This document shows, piece by piece, positions 5,093 through 6,341 of a stretch of 6,341 nt of DNA. Source of the DNA: Demequinaceae bacterium UBA4004 (lineage in GTDB: Bacteria; Actinomycetota; Actinomycetes; Actinomycetales; Demequinaceae); the NCBI GenBank assembly GCA_002384765.1, contig DGBM01000288.1, forward strand, positions 1-6,341, written 5' to 3'. Numbering within the stretch: the first letter of the stretch is position 1; every line of letters starts with the position of its first letter. The notes below the pieces were generated by a model. It was not told where the DNA came from, did no database searches, and was given only the letters and a program-made list of their open reading frames with translations. The translations under genes and the position numbers were made by a program.

Positions 5093-6341
5093 CCGCTGGC
5101 GAGCCGTCGGCCCGCACGCGTGCGTTGTCGTTGCGGACGCGGGTGCTCGTGGGCCTGGCGGCTATCGCTCTGGTGGCGATCATGGCCGCCGTCGCGGTGA
5201 CGGTGACCACGCAGCATTACCTGGTGAGCCAAGTCGACGACCGACTGCTCGCCTTCTCGGGGCCGTCCCACGGGACCGGGTTGGGAGACGCGGACGACTA
5301 TGTGGTGTCGGGAGGCGACGCGGACGATGACGAGACCAGCGGTTCCTCGACGTCGACCACCACGGATTGGTGGAACGAGCGGCCCTCCGACGCGGTGCGC
5401 GGGCTACTCACCGAAACGGGAACGCTGGTGGTGCAATTCCAGCCGAACGTGTACGGCGAAGAGCGGTTCGACGCTCCCGTGATCAACCCGGCGGACCTGA
5501 GCCGCACGTCCTTGACCTACCTCACGTCGCGGGCCCCCGGCGACCACGAGTACCGCGTGCTCGCCAAGCCCCTGTCCAGCGGCTGGGAGATCACGGCCGT
5601 GTCGCTCGAGGGCGTCCGGTCCGCGACTCAACGGCTCGTCATGATCGAAGCCTTGGGCATCGGAGCACTGCTTGCGGGACTTGGACTGGTGGCGTGGTGG
5701 GTGATCCGCTTGGGGATCAGCCCCATGGGTCGCATGGTCGACGCCTCGACCCGGATCGCCAATGGCGACTTTGATGTGCGGCTTGACGCCGCGACGAGCG
5801 GGACCGAGTCGGCCGCGCTCGCGACGTCGCTGAACACCATGATCGGCCGTCTCACCGACGCCCTGTCCGAGCGGGAGCGTTCGGAGGCGCGGTTGCGCGA
5901 GTTTGTCGCCGATGCCTCCCACGAGCTCCGCACACCGCTGACCACGGTGCTGGGCTACGCGCAGCTGTTTCGCAGGGGAGCGCTGACCCGCAAGGCGGAG
6001 CAAGCCGACGCGTGGAGCCGCACCGAGGCGGAGGCGACGCGCATGAAGCGCCTGGTCGAGGACATGCTGGAGTTGGCTCGTTACGACGCGGAGCCCGAGA
6101 TGCACCTCGCACCCACGGACCTGGCGCGCGTGGTGTCCGAAGTCTTGAATGATGCCGCACGGGTCCACCCGGAGGTGTCGTTCGCGATGGGAGGGCCGGG
6201 CCCGCTGGTGCCCGACGTGGCGGGCGCGATCACGGCGCAGGTGGACGGCGACCGGCTGCGCCAGGCCATCATCAACGTCGTGGGCAATGCCGCCCAGCAT
6301 GGCGCGACTCACGTGGTGGTGACTGTGACTCAGGAGTCTCG
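5089..6341 (+). CDS. Sensor histidine kinase, 3' truncated by window edge
   Basis: This encodes a membrane-bound sensor kinase, the partner of the preceding regulator. 417 codons are visible and no stop is reached. The order is: short cytoplasmic tail; transmembrane helix 1 (about 19-41); an extracytoplasmic sensor region (about 44-183); transmembrane helix 2 (about 185-207); HAMP linker (about 208-262, with ISPMGRMVDASTRIANGDFD); the dimerisation helix with the H-box SHELRTPL, H278 being the phosphorylated histidine; and the start of the ATPase domain with the N-box NVVGNAAQHG (N396, N400). The G-boxes fall beyond the window. The sensor region carries an acidic, then Ser/Thr-rich low-complexity stretch (about 66-92) containing GDADD twice. 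The ATG at 5089 overlaps the regulator's TGA. The domain order is that of mycobacterial MprB/TrcS-like kinases; the signal sensed is unknown. Confidence 0.93.
   Translation, partial: MTAGEPSARTRALSLRTRVLVGLAAIALVAIMAAVAVTVTTQHYLVSQVDDRLLAFSGPSHGTGLGDADDYVVSGGDADDDETSGSSTSTTTDWWNERPSDAVRGLLTETGTLVVQFQPNVYGEERFDAPVINPADLSRTSLTYLTSRAPGDHEYRVLAKPLSSGWEITAVSLEGVRSATQRLVMIEALGIGALLAGLGLVAWWVIRLGISPMGRMVDASTRIANGDFDVRLDAATSGTESAALATSLNTMIGRLTDALSERERSEARLREFVADASHELRTPLTTVLGYAQLFRRGALTRKAEQADAWSRTEAEATRMKRLVEDMLELARYDAEPEMHLAPTDLARVVSEVLNDAARVHPEVSFAMGGPGPLVPDVAGAITAQVDGDRLRQAIINVVGNAAQHGATHVVVTVTQES
5113..5124. repeat. 12-bp palindrome containing ACGCGTGC, inside the kinase start
   Basis: CGCACGCGTGCG is a perfect palindrome at codons 9-12 of the kinase gene. 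It contains the same ACGCGTGC core seen upstream of the response regulator and upstream of the hydrolase (3642-3649). It could simply reflect Ala/Arg/Thr codons. Confidence 0.35.

Noticed and set aside
5404..6312. 302-codon open frame on the minus strand within the kinase region
   Set aside because: The plus-strand kinase has HAMP, H-box and N-box motifs in correct order. The antisense frame has none and is His/Arg-rich shadow sequence.
1..6341. tRNA, rRNA, CRISPR arrays, insertion sequences, riboswitch-like leaders
   Set aside because: Nothing resembling cloverleaf ends, spaced repeats, transposase motifs with terminal repeats, or long structured leaders was seen.

Overview
The window is high-GC DNA (about two-thirds G+C) with GC-biased third codon positions, GTG/TTG-capable starts and strong GGAGG-type ribosome sites. 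The protein families and composition suggest an actinomycete, perhaps a Micrococcales-type genome. This assignment rests on style alone; there is no rRNA, tRNA or marker gene to confirm it. There is no sign of an insertion sequence, phage, CRISPR array or plasmid element.

Layout, left to right. (1) The 3' part of an AHSA1-like SRPBCC gene (+), with an apparent frameshift near 50-60. (2) A convergent small GlcG/HbpS-like (DUF336-type) gene (-), which starts back to back with (3) a single-domain cupin gene (+). (4) A 431-residue protein (+) that joins an N-terminal GNAT acetyltransferase domain to a C-terminal classical AAA+ ATPase module of the Cdc48/proteasomal-ATPase type. (5) A convergent TetR-family regulator (-), whose 3' end lies in a 21-bp tandem duplication. 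(6) Divergent from it, a dienelactone-hydrolase-like alpha/beta hydrolase (+) in which alanine replaces the catalytic nucleophile. (7, 8) A two-component pair: an OmpR-type response regulator followed, with an ATGA overlap, by a membrane histidine kinase that runs off the right edge. The kinase has no stop codon in the window.

The genes mostly look like independent small transcription units. Clear linkages are the tetR/hydrolase divergent pair, which share a 152-bp intergenic region with a candidate palindromic operator, and the regulator/kinase operon. The DUF336-like and cupin genes share a 94-bp divergent region. All intergenic gaps are under 160 bp, so no long gene-free stretch needs explaining.

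The most unusual item is the GNAT-AAA+ fusion, which could couple acetylation to ATP-driven remodelling or unfolding. Next are the hydrolase that seems to lack its nucleophile, and a recurring ACGCGTGC motif that forms a perfect 15-bp palindrome before the two-component operon.
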